Origin: Dorea_A amylophila
Lineage (GTDB): Bacteria; Bacillota; Clostridia; Lachnospirales; Lachnospiraceae
Assembly (NCBI RefSeq): GCF_025567265.1
Contig: NZ_JAOQJW010000009.1
Coordinates: 65,943-129,942 of the forward strand
DNA length: 64,000 nucleotides
Direction of reading: 5' to 3'
Shown: positions 49,601 through 56,358 of the stretch, piece after piece
How the letters are laid out: each line of letters begins with the position of its first letter
Position numbering within the stretch: the stretch's first letter is position 1
Notes under the pieces: model-generated
What the model was told of the DNA's origin: nothing
Databases searched by the model: none
The model's input: the letters and a program-made list of their open reading frames with translations, nothing else
Made by a program: the position numbers and the translations under genes

Positions 49601-52072
49601 CTGGGAATCCTGGTCAATCTTACTTACATGAACTTCTCCCCGTACTTCCTCATTTTTAAAATCATGGGAAAAAGTATATGTGTAGGTGCTGTCGTCTTTA
49701 TATTCATAGAAGAAACGATACACCTCATCTGTCATATAGTACTTATCCGGTGCCTGGATTTCCTTTACACTGTAATGGAAATTCAAAGGAATATCTGCAT
49801 GGAACACAGCCATTCCTTCCCTGTCGGAAACAGCACGTTCCACCAGGCTTCCTTTTTCTACAAGGACCTTTCCGTCTGCTGCTGTCAGGTCTTCTTCTAC
49901 ATACAAGCCAAACGTCGCACCTTCCAGGGTAACATCATCATGTTTCGATTTTTTCACTACATTTACGGAAATCTCCGGTCTTGCATTGGTAAAAACGGTT
50001 TCCCCCTGGGATAGCTCTACATTCTGTCCTGCATAGGACAAGGTTACAAACTGGGTACGTTCCTGTTCTGTTTTCCCAATCACCAGATTTTCCGGTGCTT
50101 TCTGTTCTACAACCTTATATTTTCCAAGATACAATTCTTTGGAAACAGCGCTTCCATCTTCCCCTGTTGTCAGACTTTCTACCAAATCCCCTGCTTTATG
50201 CACCTTCGTCACTTTATCCTGGCTGTAAATATCCTCTGCCGCATAAATGTTATATTCTGCCCCTGCAAAGTCCGCATTTCCATATACAAAAGTCAGGTTT
50301 CCCTCTTCTCCGGTTACTCCGGTCAGAACCTCACCTTTTTTACGGATTGTGATTTTTCCTTTCTGTTCCTCATTCGTCACTGCAACAGAAGTTGTTTTTC
50401 CTGTTTCCAGCTTCACGTTAAAAGACTCTGTATTCAGCTTATATCCTTCTGGAACAGAAATTTCTTTTAAATATACCGTATCCTGGGTTTTCGGAAGTTC
50501 CACCTCAGAAGTACCATTGCTGTCTGTGGCCGGCATCTGTACAAGAAGGTTTTTACATGCACTGTCTGAATAAATACCAAAAACAGCGCCGGACAGATTT
50601 ACTTTACTGTTCTTATCTTTTTTTGTTACCTTTACCCTTGCCAGGTCTAGCCACTTCACCGTAAATTCCACAGAAGCACTTTCTTCTTCAAAAAATGCCC
50701 CATACCCAATATCCTGAGAACCAGAACCCGTAGACAATACTAAGGTCTTCCACTGAGTTCCCATTTGTCCTTTCAGCTTACCACTGTTCCATGTACCAGT
50801 TACAGTTTTGGGAGCACTGAAATAGAATGTGGTATTTCCATTGATCTTTACGGTTCCTGTCTGTTTTGTACTTCCACTGTGATAAGTCACATTCTCTGGC
50901 ATTTTTAAAGTAATATAGTTTCTATGGTCACCTTTTAAAGTAAATTCTCCGGTACGCTGTTCCTTTCCACTTTCATAACCCTTTGCTTCCTTTGGGGACA
51001 ACGTGATTGCTGCTGTCGGAGGTGCTTCCAGGCTGTAAATATGCTGGATATATCCCCACACACCGCTTGCCTTAATATCTTCAAAGGTACAGCCATAAAA
51101 ACCGTCCATGCCACAATAAGAATAAGCGGCAGCTAAATGCGTAAAAATATACTTTGTCTTCCAGTCAAAAGAGGGCATATACTCCCCAGTAATGTCCCCG
51201 GGACCGCCATATCCATAATAAAGGACTTTCTGTAATTCCGGGTTGCTTTCAAATTCATTGGCTACATAATCCGAGGTCGGCGGGGAAGCCTTCATAGACT
51301 CCAGACAATATGCCACATGGCCATTTACGGTGAAATAGGAAGTAGAATAGTTCCCCACGTTAGAAGGGTATGGGATTTTCTCTCCCTGTACCAGATGTAC
51401 ATTGCTTCCTTTTTGCTGCTCCATTGCTGCCGGAACAACCGATAAGAACATTCCCTTATCCTCTTTTGGTGTCAGATCAATCAACTCTGCCCCTGCATCT
51501 GGCATTTCCGGTTCTTCCGTCAGTACCTCCGGTATCTCCGGGTCAGGGTCCGCCTCACCGTCCTCACCGGAGCCATCTTCGGTATGCTGGCTTACTTCTC
51601 CCTGGGGTTCCTGTGTACTGTTTTCCCTTGCTTCTACCACAATTCTTCTCATAATCTGATAGGAAGGGTTTCCGCTTAACGGATCAACACGATAAAATGC
51701 CTGGTAAGAACCTGGGGTATTGAAATCAAAAGAATTGCCGGAGTCCCCTTCTGCTTTCAGAAACGTTACCTTTACTTTTTCATCATTTTTCTGAAAACCC
51801 CTGTAATCTGTTTCCAGGTCAAAGGACTCTCCTGCTTTTATGGTAAGATCCTCTGCATACACCAGTTCTTCTTCTGTTAGTTGCTCCTTTACCTCTTCCA
51901 ACTCCGGTAATGTTTCTGAAGCAGCCTCCTCCTGTTTTACTTCCTGTATCTGTGCATGTTCCTCAGACTGTTCAGAAGCCAGTGCGGTGATCCCTGTATT
52001 GAGTAACGTAGAACAACTAAGAAGAAGTGCCAGCGTCCCAGCCAGCAGCCTTTTCTTTTTTCCTTTCATCAT
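46634..52072 (-). CDS. Giant SpaA/Cna-B repeat surface adhesin
   Basis: About 1,812 residues. A signal peptide (RLLAGTLALLLSCSTLLN) is followed by an acidic linker and a TQXA/thioester-like domain (VNGHVAYCLES, then YIFTHLAAAYSYCG, residues about 240-370). About ten SpaA/Cna-B-type domains, many with 'VxKxD/K..G..L.GAxF.LY' and closing E-box lysine/glutamate patterns, form a stalk. The C-terminus has a sorting signal (PGPKTGDD), a hydrophobic helix and a KRHKKA tail, so it is sortase-anchored. It could mediate mating-pair or host attachment. The start is set by AAAAGGAG 7 nt before the ATG at 52072. Confidence 0.9.
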   Translation of the reverse strand: MMKGKKKRLLAGTLALLLSCSTLLNTGITALASEQSEEHAQIQEVKQEEAASETLPELEEVKEQLTEEELVYAEDLTIKAGESFDLETDYRGFQKNDEKVKVTFLKAEGDSGNSFDFNTPGSYQAFYRVDPLSGNPSYQIMRRIVVEARENSTQEPQGEVSQHTEDGSGEDGEADPDPEIPEVLTEEPEMPDAGAELIDLTPKEDKGMFLSVVPAAMEQQKGSNVHLVQGEKIPYPSNVGNYSTSYFTVNGHVAYCLESMKASPPTSDYVANEFESNPELQKVLYYGYGGPGDITGEYMPSFDWKTKYIFTHLAAAYSYCGMDGFYGCTFEDIKASGVWGYIQHIYSLEAPPTAAITLSPKEAKGYESGKEQRTGEFTLKGDHRNYITLKMPENVTYHSGSTKQTGTVKINGNTTFYFSAPKTVTGTWNSGKLKGQMGTQWKTLVLSTGSGSQDIGYGAFFEEESASVEFTVKWLDLARVKVTKKDKNSKVNLSGAVFGIYSDSACKNLLVQMPATDSNGTSEVELPKTQDTVYLKEISVPEGYKLNTESFNVKLETGKTTSVAVTNEEQKGKITIRKKGEVLTGVTGEEGNLTFVYGNADFAGAEYNIYAAEDIYSQDKVTKVHKAGDLVESLTTGEDGSAVSKELYLGKYKVVEQKAPENLVIGKTEQERTQFVTLSYAGQNVELSQGETVFTNARPEISVNVVKKSKHDDVTLEGATFGLYVEEDLTAADGKVLVEKGSLVERAVSDREGMAVFHADIPLNFHYSVKEIQAPDKYYMTDEVYRFFYEYKDDSTYTYTFSHDFKNEEVRGEVHVSKIDQDSQGFISQGDATLVGAKYGLYAAQDIEHPNKKDGIVHKKGELVAQGTISSEGTVDFKNLYLGNYFVKEIEPAEGYLLDETEYPVEVSYEGQEVQIVHREVTVKETVKKQAFQLIKISEDGEQTETELVEGAGFKVFLISELSGVKDGSLKPGNGSYYTPEDFITYDYSKDETASYWENGKKITVPELFTDKKGYLKSPELPYGTYVVFESTVPENLKGIRPFIVQISEDSREPQVWRVFDDRPLQYYFKIVKKDAQTQKPVLDNSAAYKIYDVEAEKYVEMIVRYPKKEVVSVFRTNEEGYLITPEQLKCGTYRIEEVEAPENYVQVGFENVLLKDGKEVPLNEVADGGAYQEAKKAPITITVDSDTVHQVEEETGKFIVVIEQYNDEAVGSLTIHKKGEKLSGASKVEEKFLTKMKNGVAGFVNQVSSFFTGEEVMEKEKGYEFDYEEGNMEGAEFAIHAKETIYTPDGQKDEAGNRIVKYEKDALVARMVTDKEGKAVLNNLPIGKYYVVEEKAGQNCVLDSEAKEFEIAYKGQEVAVDYVTMELTNQRQKVSLSLLKKDAETGKPLEGVVFGLYAQEDIKNAAGEVVVEKDALIELGTTDEEGKLVFQADLPHGKYYIQEVEHKPGYLPNDEVYSFDASYTDQTLELLAFSEEISNQPTITEFTKVDLTGGQEIEGAKMQILDQDGKVVEEWVSKKEPHVVYALEPGEYVLHEEQAPTEQGYVRAEDVKFVVEETGDIQKVKMEDDHTKVSISKTDITDGKEIEGAKLQILDQDGEVVESWTTGEEHLIEYLPIGTYTLHEEAAVDGYIVANDVEFTVEETGEIQKVKMEDERAMGQLVIVKTDADSKAALEGVEFVLLEKETGKEVGRLKTGKDGKAVSELLPIGTYENGVFKEPITYVLKETATLKGYEKTEEEWEIVFTYQNDKTPVIEVVKEIQNKKIPETPGTVKPGPKTGDDTNWFLPLLALGVSAGMVAGLLYYRKRHKKA

Positions 52073-52103
52073 AGCTTTGCTCCTTTTCATTTTTTCGTCA
52101 AAA

Positions 52104-52128
52104 AAAGCAGGCCACACAAGCCTGCTTT
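52104..52128 (-). terminator. Terminator just before the adhesin start
   Basis: A 9-bp stem (AAAGCAGGC / GCCTGCTTT) followed on the minus strand by a T run, only about 20 nt ahead of the adhesin ribosome site. Transcription from the upstream operon would be cut here unless anti-terminated. Confidence 0.75.
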
Positions 52129-52202
52129 CCATTTTCTATCTTCTTTTTTCTATCTTTTGTATACGGTCTGTCCCGTATCCAATGCACCCGTCAATCCCCT
52201 TT

Positions 52203-52355
52203 CTATTCCCTGCTTCCTGCATGGAACACTGCCAAAACAAGCTGCAGAACCAGCAGAAACAAACATATCACCAGTTTCCCTGTCAGATACAGCAGTTTCC
52301 CCACTGCAATGAAAATCCCTTTTACAACTTCCCATACACTTCTTCCTACTGCCAT
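52203..52355 (-). CDS. Small membrane protein, 50 residues
   Basis: A short protein with an amphipathic start (SVWEVVKGIFIAVGKLLYL) and one long hydrophobic helix (KLVICLFLLVLQLVLAVF), ending HAGSRE. The ribosome site is AAGGAGG 8 nt before the ATG. It lies downstream of the ParR-like gene and before the adhesin terminator. Function is unknown. An alternative frame covering the same DNA lacks a ribosome site. Confidence 0.7.
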   Translation of the reverse strand: MAVGRSVWEVVKGIFIAVGKLLYLTGKLVICLFLLVLQLVLAVFHAGSRE

Positions 52356-52368
52356 ATCTTTTTCCTCC

Positions 52369-52791
52369 TTATTCTTCAAATGCCCCATAAAATTCCGCAA
52401 ACCGTAAATCTTTTTCCATACAGGCTTCTTCCTTTTCCCTGTTCTCTGCTATCGTTCCACCGTCAGAAAGTTCTCCCTGAACGGTCTTTTCCAGCACACC
52501 CCGCTTCTCAAAGGCTTCTTCCTGTGCCTTTGAAACCGCTTCTTTTACGATTTTACAAAATTGTTCTTTCTGGTTCTCCAGAAGGGTATTTAATAGTTTC
52601 ATCTGCTGTACATCTTCTTCCTGCTGCAGGTATTTTGCAAAATAAACGATTGCTTCTGCTATGAAATCGTCTTTCGTCTTGAAAATATCTTTGTTATACT
52701 CCTTCAGATATCGGTATGCCTGATGATGTACCGGCCTGTTTTTATACAGCCGCAGTGAAGTAGTATATACTTTTTCCGTATCCATAAGCAT
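52369..52791 (-). CDS. ParR-like partition adaptor
   Basis: A 140-residue protein. The N-terminal half fits a small DNA-binding ribbon-helix-helix-like fold (YTTSLRLYKNRPVHHQAYRYL). A long acidic helix and a C-terminal amphipathic tail (RFAEFYGAFEE) follow. ParR proteins bind a centromere and the ParM filament via their C-terminus, so synteny with the actin-like gene 11 nt upstream is the main support. No centromere repeats are assigned. Confidence 0.6.
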   Translation of the reverse strand: MLMDTEKVYTTSLRLYKNRPVHHQAYRYLKEYNKDIFKTKDDFIAEAIVYFAKYLQQEEDVQQMKLLNTLLENQKEQFCKIVKEAVSKAQEEAFEKRGVLEKTVQGELSDGGTIAENREKEEACMEKDLRFAEFYGAFEE

Positions 52792-52801
52792 TCACTTCCT
52801 A

Positions 52802-53728
52802 TCATGCCGTCCGCATTTTCCTCTGTTTTGCCCGGATAATACTTTTCACTGCTTCTTCACAGCCCCTTGCATTGGCATGTATATCCGTCACAAACTGTAC
52901 ATCTTTTCCCTCATTAGCTCCAAAATGCTCCACAATGGAAGAACCACCTCCCATGAATACCATTTTGGTCAGGTCCAGATTATAATGATTTGCCTGTATG
53001 ATACCATAAATTTCCTCTGCATAGGATTTCAAACAGTTTATAATCACTTCCTGATACTGCTTCGGGCAGTCATAGCTTCCTGTCCTCATAAATGCTTCTG
53101 TAATGTATGCCGGTACCCCTGCCCCTGTTTTTGCAATGGCTTCCTCATTGACTTTTCCGATACAATACAAAGCTGCCTTATCCGAAATCGAATACTTCCC
53201 GTCCGGCATTCCGTCAACAAACTCTACCAGGTCGGTAGTCCCTCCACCAATATCTACTAAAAGGCAATAACCGGGAACCGCTTCTAAAAGCGTATGGATC
53301 ACCACATGCCCCTGCATAAAAACAAACACATTTTCCAAAGACACATGATAATGTACTCCTTCATAGCGGAAATGCAGTTCCTTTGTCTTTAACAGATATT
53401 TCTTAAAATTTTCTTTCTGCTGCTGAAATCTTCTGGGTGGCAGGGCAGCTCCCATTTTTACGGAAGCGTCTGTCAGTCCCCGGCAGCGCATTTCCTGCGC
53501 CAGTGCTGCAAGGGTAAGAAGATAATAGTTTTCATTCTCTGTCTTATCTACGCATTCCTTTTCCGGTACTTTCCCACCCACATAATAAAACTGGTTCTGG
53601 TATTCCAGAATGTGTTCCAGGCTGTCCGGCCTTGCCTGCAAAGGCTGGATTGCTGCTGAAAATACAGTATTTGCAGTTTTCATGTTACGGTTTCCATGAT
53701 CAATTCCAATAATCATTTTAGTTTCCAC
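52802..53728 (-). CDS. parM: ParM-family actin-like ATPase
   Basis: A 308-residue actin-fold protein. The phosphate-1 motif is IIGIDHGNRNMKTA near residue 6, phosphate-2 is LLVDIGGGTTDLVEF near 168, and the adenosine motif is MVFMGGGSSIVEHF near 257. ParM-type filaments push DNA copies apart. It starts at a GTG with AGGAGG upstream. On an ICE it suggests an extrachromosomal, low-copy phase. Confidence 0.88.
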   Translation of the reverse strand: METKMIIGIDHGNRNMKTANTVFSAAIQPLQARPDSLEHILEYQNQFYYVGGKVPEKECVDKTENENYYLLTLAALAQEMRCRGLTDASVKMGAALPPRRFQQQKENFKKYLLKTKELHFRYEGVHYHVSLENVFVFMQGHVVIHTLLEAVPGYCLLVDIGGGTTDLVEFVDGMPDGKYSISDKAALYCIGKVNEEAIAKTGAGVPAYITEAFMRTGSYDCPKQYQEVIINCLKSYAEEIYGIIQANHYNLDLTKMVFMGGGSSIVEHFGANEGKDVQFVTDIHANARGCEEAVKSIIRAKQRKMRTA

Positions 53729-53761
53729 GTTCTTATCCTCCTGAAAGTTATAGTTTGTATT

Positions 53762-54304
53762 TTATCTTGTTCTCTTTGGTTCTTGACCTGCTTCTTTCTT
53801 TTCTTTGTTTATCACAGGAAGTTTGTCAAACAGTTCCCCCATCACCGCTTCCATTTCCTGAAACTTCATTTCATCTGGCATACACAGAAAAACAATCACT
53901 GCATCCGTCTGACGTTCCCCGTTCTCTCTCCGGTAAAGTTCTGTATAGGAACCCCAACAACCGTCCTCACCTGCACAAAACTTTTTTGTCTTCTCATTTA
54001 CTTTTATGAGATATTCTTCGGTATCAACAAAGATTTTCCGAATGGATACTTTTTGTAAGTCGTATTTCATGCTGTCCATATAAACCGGCATGTGTTCCTC
54101 TGGGGCAAAATAGACATACATTGTGCAATAGGTCTCTCCTTCCGTCCCCATCTCCTGTAAAACAATCCCGGCTTCAAATATTTCCGGTGGAGCATAATCT
54201 ACTACAAAATCCGAATCCTTTTCCTGTGAAGATTTTTCAAAATGCTCTGAATCTCCAACCAGAAAATGTTTGGGGCACTGAATACGAAACCTTTCTTCCC
54301 TCAT
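53762..54304 (-). CDS. Hypothetical ICE protein next to the initiator
   Basis: A 180-residue soluble protein with mixed alpha/beta character. Its start overlaps the HTH gene's stop (ATGA). Segments such as TYCTMYVYFAPEEHMPVYMDS and AVIVFLCMPDEMKF look like beta-sandwich strands. The tail is basic. It has no recognised family. It stands ahead of the ParM gene in a leftward operon. Confidence 0.6.
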   Translation of the reverse strand: MREERFRIQCPKHFLVGDSEHFEKSSQEKDSDFVVDYAPPEIFEAGIVLQEMGTEGETYCTMYVYFAPEEHMPVYMDSMKYDLQKVSIRKIFVDTEEYLIKVNEKTKKFCAGEDGCWGSYTELYRRENGERQTDAVIVFLCMPDEMKFQEMEAVMGELFDKLPVINKEKKEAGQEPKRTR

Positions 54305-54498
54305 TCTGTATATTCCTCCATAATCTCACTAATATCTTTTTGAAATAGCCGCTGAAGCAGGACAACTACATAGACATTTGGCTTTTGCTGTCCGTATTCA
54401 ATCCTCTGATACGTCCGAAGACTGATACCCAAGACAGCCGCAAGTTCTCTCTGTGTATATCCATGAGCTGTCCTGAATTTTCTTAATTTTGTTACTTT
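54301..54498 (-). CDS. Cro/CI-type HTH regulator lacking a canonical start
   Basis: The frame encodes about 65 residues, a classic XRE helix-turn-helix: KLRKFRTAHGYTQRELA, AVLGISLRTYQRIEYGQQKP, then a C-terminal helix ending MEEYTE. Its stop overlaps the next start (ATGA), as in a real operon gene. But the frame opens at a TAG 4 codons before the domain and has no ATG, GTG or TTG. A GTG with GGAG upstream sits in another frame one base away, so either one base was inserted, or a rare start or frameshifting is used. Probably controls ICE transcription. Confidence 0.65.
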   Translation of the reverse strand, partial: KVTKLRKFRTAHGYTQRELAAVLGISLRTYQRIEYGQQKPNVYVVVLLQRLFQKDISEIMEEYTE

Positions 54499-54510
54499 CT
54501 ATCACGCTCC

Positions 54511-55626
54511 TTACGTCTGAGGGATAGCTTCCTGATAAGCAAACAGATTGGATATATAGCTGTTTGCTGTCAATGTGGCATTGTATAAAGCGGTAAGCAG
54601 CACTGCCCGGATATTATTGGCTTTCCTTGTACACTGCTTAATTGAGTCTATCACATACTCTACGGTAAACTTATCCAGCTTTTTATACATTCCCTGTACA
54701 ATGCCAAGAGGTCGTTCTTCCTGATTTACCCTTATGGTCTTTGCATTGGACGTCAAAACATCTACTGCAAGCCCTACAATCTCATTGAGCAGTTTTCTGT
54801 CAAAAGGTCTGTCTATCCATATCGCATCATAATCAATCTGATCTTTGAACTGTTCTTCTGCTGCCTGATAGGATAAGATAGGATTATCTCTATACCCATT
54901 CCCTATTTCTGTTGTATTCTTTTGGGTACTTTCTGCTGTAGTCTTTGTAGTAATCTCTGTATTTGTCTGCCCGCTATCAGTCTGAGGTACCTCTTTGGGT
55001 ATCCAGGGCTCTGTTTCCCTGTCGGGGTATGCTCCCTCTTTGAATGGTGACACCCTCTTCCTTTGGAAAGGGACAGCCCTCTCTTCTACAAAATGTATCT
55101 CTTCCTCTATGGCTGTATGGGAACTGATTTTCTCTGCTTTGGATTTCTCTCTTCTTTTTTCAAAGGAAACCGGATCTGCTCCTGTTTCTTCTGGATAAGT
55201 CAATTCTTTTAACCGGTCTACGATCAATTCCAGATACAGAACATTATTTACAACAATCCCATTCATGGAAATGGTTCTAAATACCCGTTTTACCACACCC
55301 AGCTTCTCTAAAAATACCACTGCATTTGTCGCTTCTTTTTTGGAAATCCCAAACTGTTCGCTGATCTGCTGGTAACTTCTCTGAAGAAGGTCTGACTTAA
55401 ATTTCTTTCTTACCCCAATGACCTGTCCGGTTCCTTCATCTCTGATTTCTGTAGGCTTATACCAGTACACAATATCTGCCAGTATAATAATAGCTGTTAG
55501 ATTTGGCTTTCCACTTTCTCTGATGATTGTCCGATACCACACCTGCGGAATGATATTTCCAGATATATTCAGTTTTGCATTTTCATCTACAATTTCATTT
55601 CCAGTGCTATAAATACCTCCATTCAT
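54511..55626 (-). CDS. DUF6017-like replication initiator/replisome organiser
   Basis: A 371-residue protein. The N-terminal half is winged-helix (KFKSDLLQRSYQQISEQFGI, then SKKEATNAVVFLEKLGVVKR), as in replication initiators. A flexible Thr/Ser/Gln linker follows. The C-terminal domain (WIDRPFDRKLLNEIVGLAVD) fits DUF6017 of Tn1549-like elements. It probably opens the element origin for extrachromosomal replication. The start is the ATG at 55626, with GAGG 9 nt upstream. Confidence 0.8.
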   Translation of the reverse strand: MNGGIYSTGNEIVDENAKLNISGNIIPQVWYRTIIRESGKPNLTAIIILADIVYWYKPTEIRDEGTGQVIGVRKKFKSDLLQRSYQQISEQFGISKKEATNAVVFLEKLGVVKRVFRTISMNGIVVNNVLYLELIVDRLKELTYPEETGADPVSFEKRREKSKAEKISSHTAIEEEIHFVEERAVPFQRKRVSPFKEGAYPDRETEPWIPKEVPQTDSGQTNTEITTKTTAESTQKNTTEIGNGYRDNPILSYQAAEEQFKDQIDYDAIWIDRPFDRKLLNEIVGLAVDVLTSNAKTIRVNQEERPLGIVQGMYKKLDKFTVEYVIDSIKQCTRKANNIRAVLLTALYNATLTANSYISNLFAYQEAIPQT

Positions 55627-55630
55627 ACGT

Positions 55631-55768
55631 TTATTCCTCACTCCCCTGCTTCTTTTCTTTTTCAAATAAAGCACTTATTTCTTCATCTGCTCTTTTGCCT
55701 GCCACCAGACACGCATACAACGAAACGAGGAAAAAAATTATTCCAACAATCATAATCACCTTTATCAT
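55631..55768 (-). CDS. Small membrane protein at the head of the ICE operon
   Basis: A 45-residue protein with one N-terminal transmembrane helix (IKVIMIVGIIFFLVSLYACL) and an acidic/basic tail. Ribosome site GGGAGG. Its stop overlaps the region just upstream of the initiator start. Function unknown. Confidence 0.6.
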   Translation of the reverse strand: MIKVIMIVGIIFFLVSLYACLVAGKRADEEISALFEKEKKQGSEE

Positions 55769-55790
55769 TGCTCTGTCCTCCCAAGAAAAA

Positions 55791-55835
55791 AAGGACTAAG
55801 CCAGCTAACAGAATCTTTTAACTAACCTAGTCCTT
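55791..55835 (-). terminator. Terminator ahead of the ICE operon
   Basis: AAGGACTAGG/CTTAGTCCTT arms with an inner GTTAG/CTAAC pairing are followed on the minus strand by seven T, directly before the ribosome site of the first ICE gene. It looks like an attenuator. The stem resembles that at 56,027-56,080. Confidence 0.7.
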
Positions 55836-56067
55836 AACATATTTTTTTCAATATATTGTAACCGAATGGTTTTTCACAAACTTGACCGCCTGTGAGAATG
55901 GATATAATTTTGACAGGACCAGTAGCAATAGGTTTCTATCTTTAAGAGCCCCTGCCATTTGATTTTTACTATGAAAAATTCATTCCCGGTCTATGAATTT
56001 TCTACCTTTTATGGTATAATAGAAAAAAGACTAAATTGGCGTGAGCCCTTATTTTATAAGGAATCTG
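55836..56067. other. Non-coding ICE end region
   Basis: It has no gene. It contains an AAAATTCAT/ATGAATTTT inverted repeat (about 55,976-56,002) upstream of a plus-strand extended -10, TGGTATAAT (TATAAT 56,015-56,020). The ICE end lies close to its right. Confidence 0.5.
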
Positions 56068-56080
56068 CTAACTTAGTCTT
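56027..56080. terminator. Second attenuator-like hairpin at the ICE end
   Basis: AAGACTAA/TTAGTCTT arms enclose an inner CCTTAT/ATAAGG stem. On the minus strand a run of six T follows. It would stop read-through from the interrupted host ABC gene. A plus-strand promoter points into it, so a short RNA is also possible. Confidence 0.6.
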
Positions 56081-56229
56081 ATTTTAACATAATCACCAGA
56101 ACCCGAAGTTCCTACCACTGCTACAAATTCTCCCTGCTCAACAGAAAAATTTACACCATCTAAAGCACGAGTTATATTAGGTTCTGTGCCATAATATTTT
56201 TTTAAATCCTTTGTCTGTAAAATTGTCAT
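56068..56229 (-). pseudogene. ABC ATPase gene truncated by ICE insertion
   Basis: The first 45 codons closely match the intact paralogue at 62,870-63,535 (ILQTxDLKKYYGTEPNIT, then EGEFVAVVGTSGSG). Homology stops between the glycine and the lysine of Walker A, at about 56,094. Eight unrelated codons follow to a TAG inside ICE sequence. The gene followed an intact HK/RR pair. The 3' part is absent from the window. The remaining peptide cannot bind ATP. Confidence 0.88.
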
Positions 56230-56263
56230 AATCACTACTTCCTTTCTTTGTTTGATGAGTATA

Positions 56264-56300
56264 TGGTAAAGGTCAAATGTTGCAGAAATGTCCTAAAATT
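56264..56300 (-). promoter_or_regulatory. Promoter with ACATTT direct repeats, truncated ABC gene
   Basis: On the minus strand GGACATTTCTGCAACATTTG carries ACATTT twice, 11 bp apart. Six nt downstream is a weak -10 (TACCAT). The same element precedes two other transcription units here. Confidence 0.6.
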
Positions 56301-56358
56301 CTTTTTTTCTAAAATATTTTTCAAAAAAGGCAGTCTGAGTAAACAGACCGCCGCTTCA

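Noticed and set aside
46634..52072. Repetitive adhesin DNA considered as a tandem-repeat mobile or CRISPR-like array
   Set aside because: The repeats are diverged protein domains (SpaA type) in one open frame, with no uniform short DNA repeats or spacers.
52150..52335. 61-residue frame overlapping the small membrane protein gene
   Set aside because: No ribosome site; the alternative frame has AAGGAGG and a clean transmembrane helix.
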